Assembly: GCA_013813955.1 (NCBI GenBank)
Contig: JACCQW010000192.1
Span: 1 to 6,298 of the forward strand
Reading direction: 5' to 3'
Length of the DNA: 6,298 nt
From: Solirubrobacterales bacterium
GTDB taxonomy: Bacteria > Actinomycetota > Thermoleophilia > Solirubrobacterales > Solirubrobacteraceae
In this document: one piece after another, positions 5,975-6,298 of the stretch
Layout: each line of letters begins with the position of its first letter
Numbering within the stretch: position 1 is the first letter of the stretch
Translations under genes and position numbers: made by a program
Notes under the pieces: model-generated
Told to the model about the DNA's origin: nothing
Seen by the model: only the letters and a program-made list of their open reading frames with translations
Databases searched by the model: none

Positions 5975-6298
5975 TCAAACATCGGCGAGGCGCGACAGCT
6001 CTTCGAGCACGATGCCCTCCCGCAGGCCCCCGGGCGCCATCTGCAACGGGGCCTGCAGCGCCCGTGACGCGGCGTCGAGCAGCAGGATCGCGGCGGGCAG
6101 CAGCCGCGCCCGCTCGGCGTGCAGGCCCAGCCGCAGCGCCACCTCGGCCGACGAGCGGCTCGTCAGCGCCTGCAGGCCGCGCGAAAGCGAGTCGCGCTCG
6201 AGCACCGCGCCCACCAGCCGGCGCAGCGACGTCGCGCTGCCGCCCACCGCGTAGGCGGCCGAGGGCCGCGGCGCGTCCACGGCCGCGAACGTCCGCAG
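5975..6298 (-). CDS. ppx: Ppx/GppA-family exopolyphosphatase, C-terminal part
   Basis: The frame is open to the right window edge and ends with TGA at 5977-5975, so only the last 107 residues are seen. They contain the glycine-rich nucleotide/phosphate loop VGGSATSL of the actin-like (ASKHA) fold. Further on are LRLGLHAERARLLPAAILLL and the terminal PGGLREGIVLEEL, both typical of the end of the Ppx/GppA phosphatase domain. The protein stops soon after, so it lacks the C-terminal HD-like domain of long E. coli Ppx/GppA and resembles the short actinobacterial type. The expected reaction is release of phosphate from polyphosphate ends, or (p)ppGpp hydrolysis if it is GppA-like. Its position directly before ppk favours Ppx. 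The apparent GTG at 6280 is internal, not the start, since the reading frame continues as LRTFAA to the edge. Confidence 0.88.
   Translation of the reverse strand: MRTFAAVDAPRPSAAYAVGGSATSLRRLVGAVLERDSLSRGLQALTSRSSAEVALRLGLHAERARLLPAAILLLDAASRALQAPLQMAPGGLREGIVLEELSRLADV

Noticed and set aside
5975..6280. A complete 101-residue gene starting at the GTG at 6280
   Set aside because: The frame continues in the same register to the window edge, and the protein begins in the middle of the Ppx/GppA fold, so this is a truncated view of a longer gene.

Overview
The window is a high-GC bacterial chromosome segment (roughly 70 % GC by eye) with very strong G/C preference at third codon positions, GTG as well as ATG starts, and short intergenic gaps. 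Gene content points to an actinobacterial-type organism, with the Thermoleophilia/Solirubrobacterales lineage as my best guess. The guess rests on a two-domain acyl-CoA-reductase-type SDR, a ppx-ppk pair, and paired secreted ferritin-like proteins. No marker gene settles the taxonomy.

Layout. Bases 1-196 hold the probable 3' end of an unidentified plus-strand gene, a 24-bp inverted repeat and a candidate promoter. Bases 197-2176 (+) encode a 659-residue protein made of two fused short-chain dehydrogenase/reductase domains, of the fatty acyl-CoA reductase type. Two hairpins (2182-2208 and 2216-2247) sit in the convergent gap after it. The rest reads on the minus strand, in the order partial ppx (6298-5975), ppk (5914-3749), a ferritin-like lipoprotein gene (3637-2939) and a second exported ferritin-like gene (2908-2273).

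How the genes work together. Ppk makes polyphosphate from ATP and Ppx degrades it, so the right side is a polyphosphate metabolism cluster. Between ppx and ppk lies an exact 22-bp tandem repeat of two 11-bp units beginning GTTCACA and GGTCACA. It is in the orientation of ppk and followed 13 bp later by a TACTCT -10-like hexamer. It looks like a PhoP-type PHO box, implying that phosphate starvation controls ppk separately from ppx. The -10 ends only 12 bp before the ppk ATG and there is no Shine-Dalgarno sequence, so the ppk mRNA may be leaderless or nearly so.

The two ferritin-like proteins share the same Glu/ExxH/Glu/ExxH ligand set but carry different export signals: one a lipobox, the other an AxA-type cleavage site. 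They look like a duplicated pair with one anchored and one released member. I see no RNA genes, mobile elements or CRISPR arrays. Nothing in the window amounts to a wholly new system; the most interesting signals are the putative PHO box and the ferritin-like pair.
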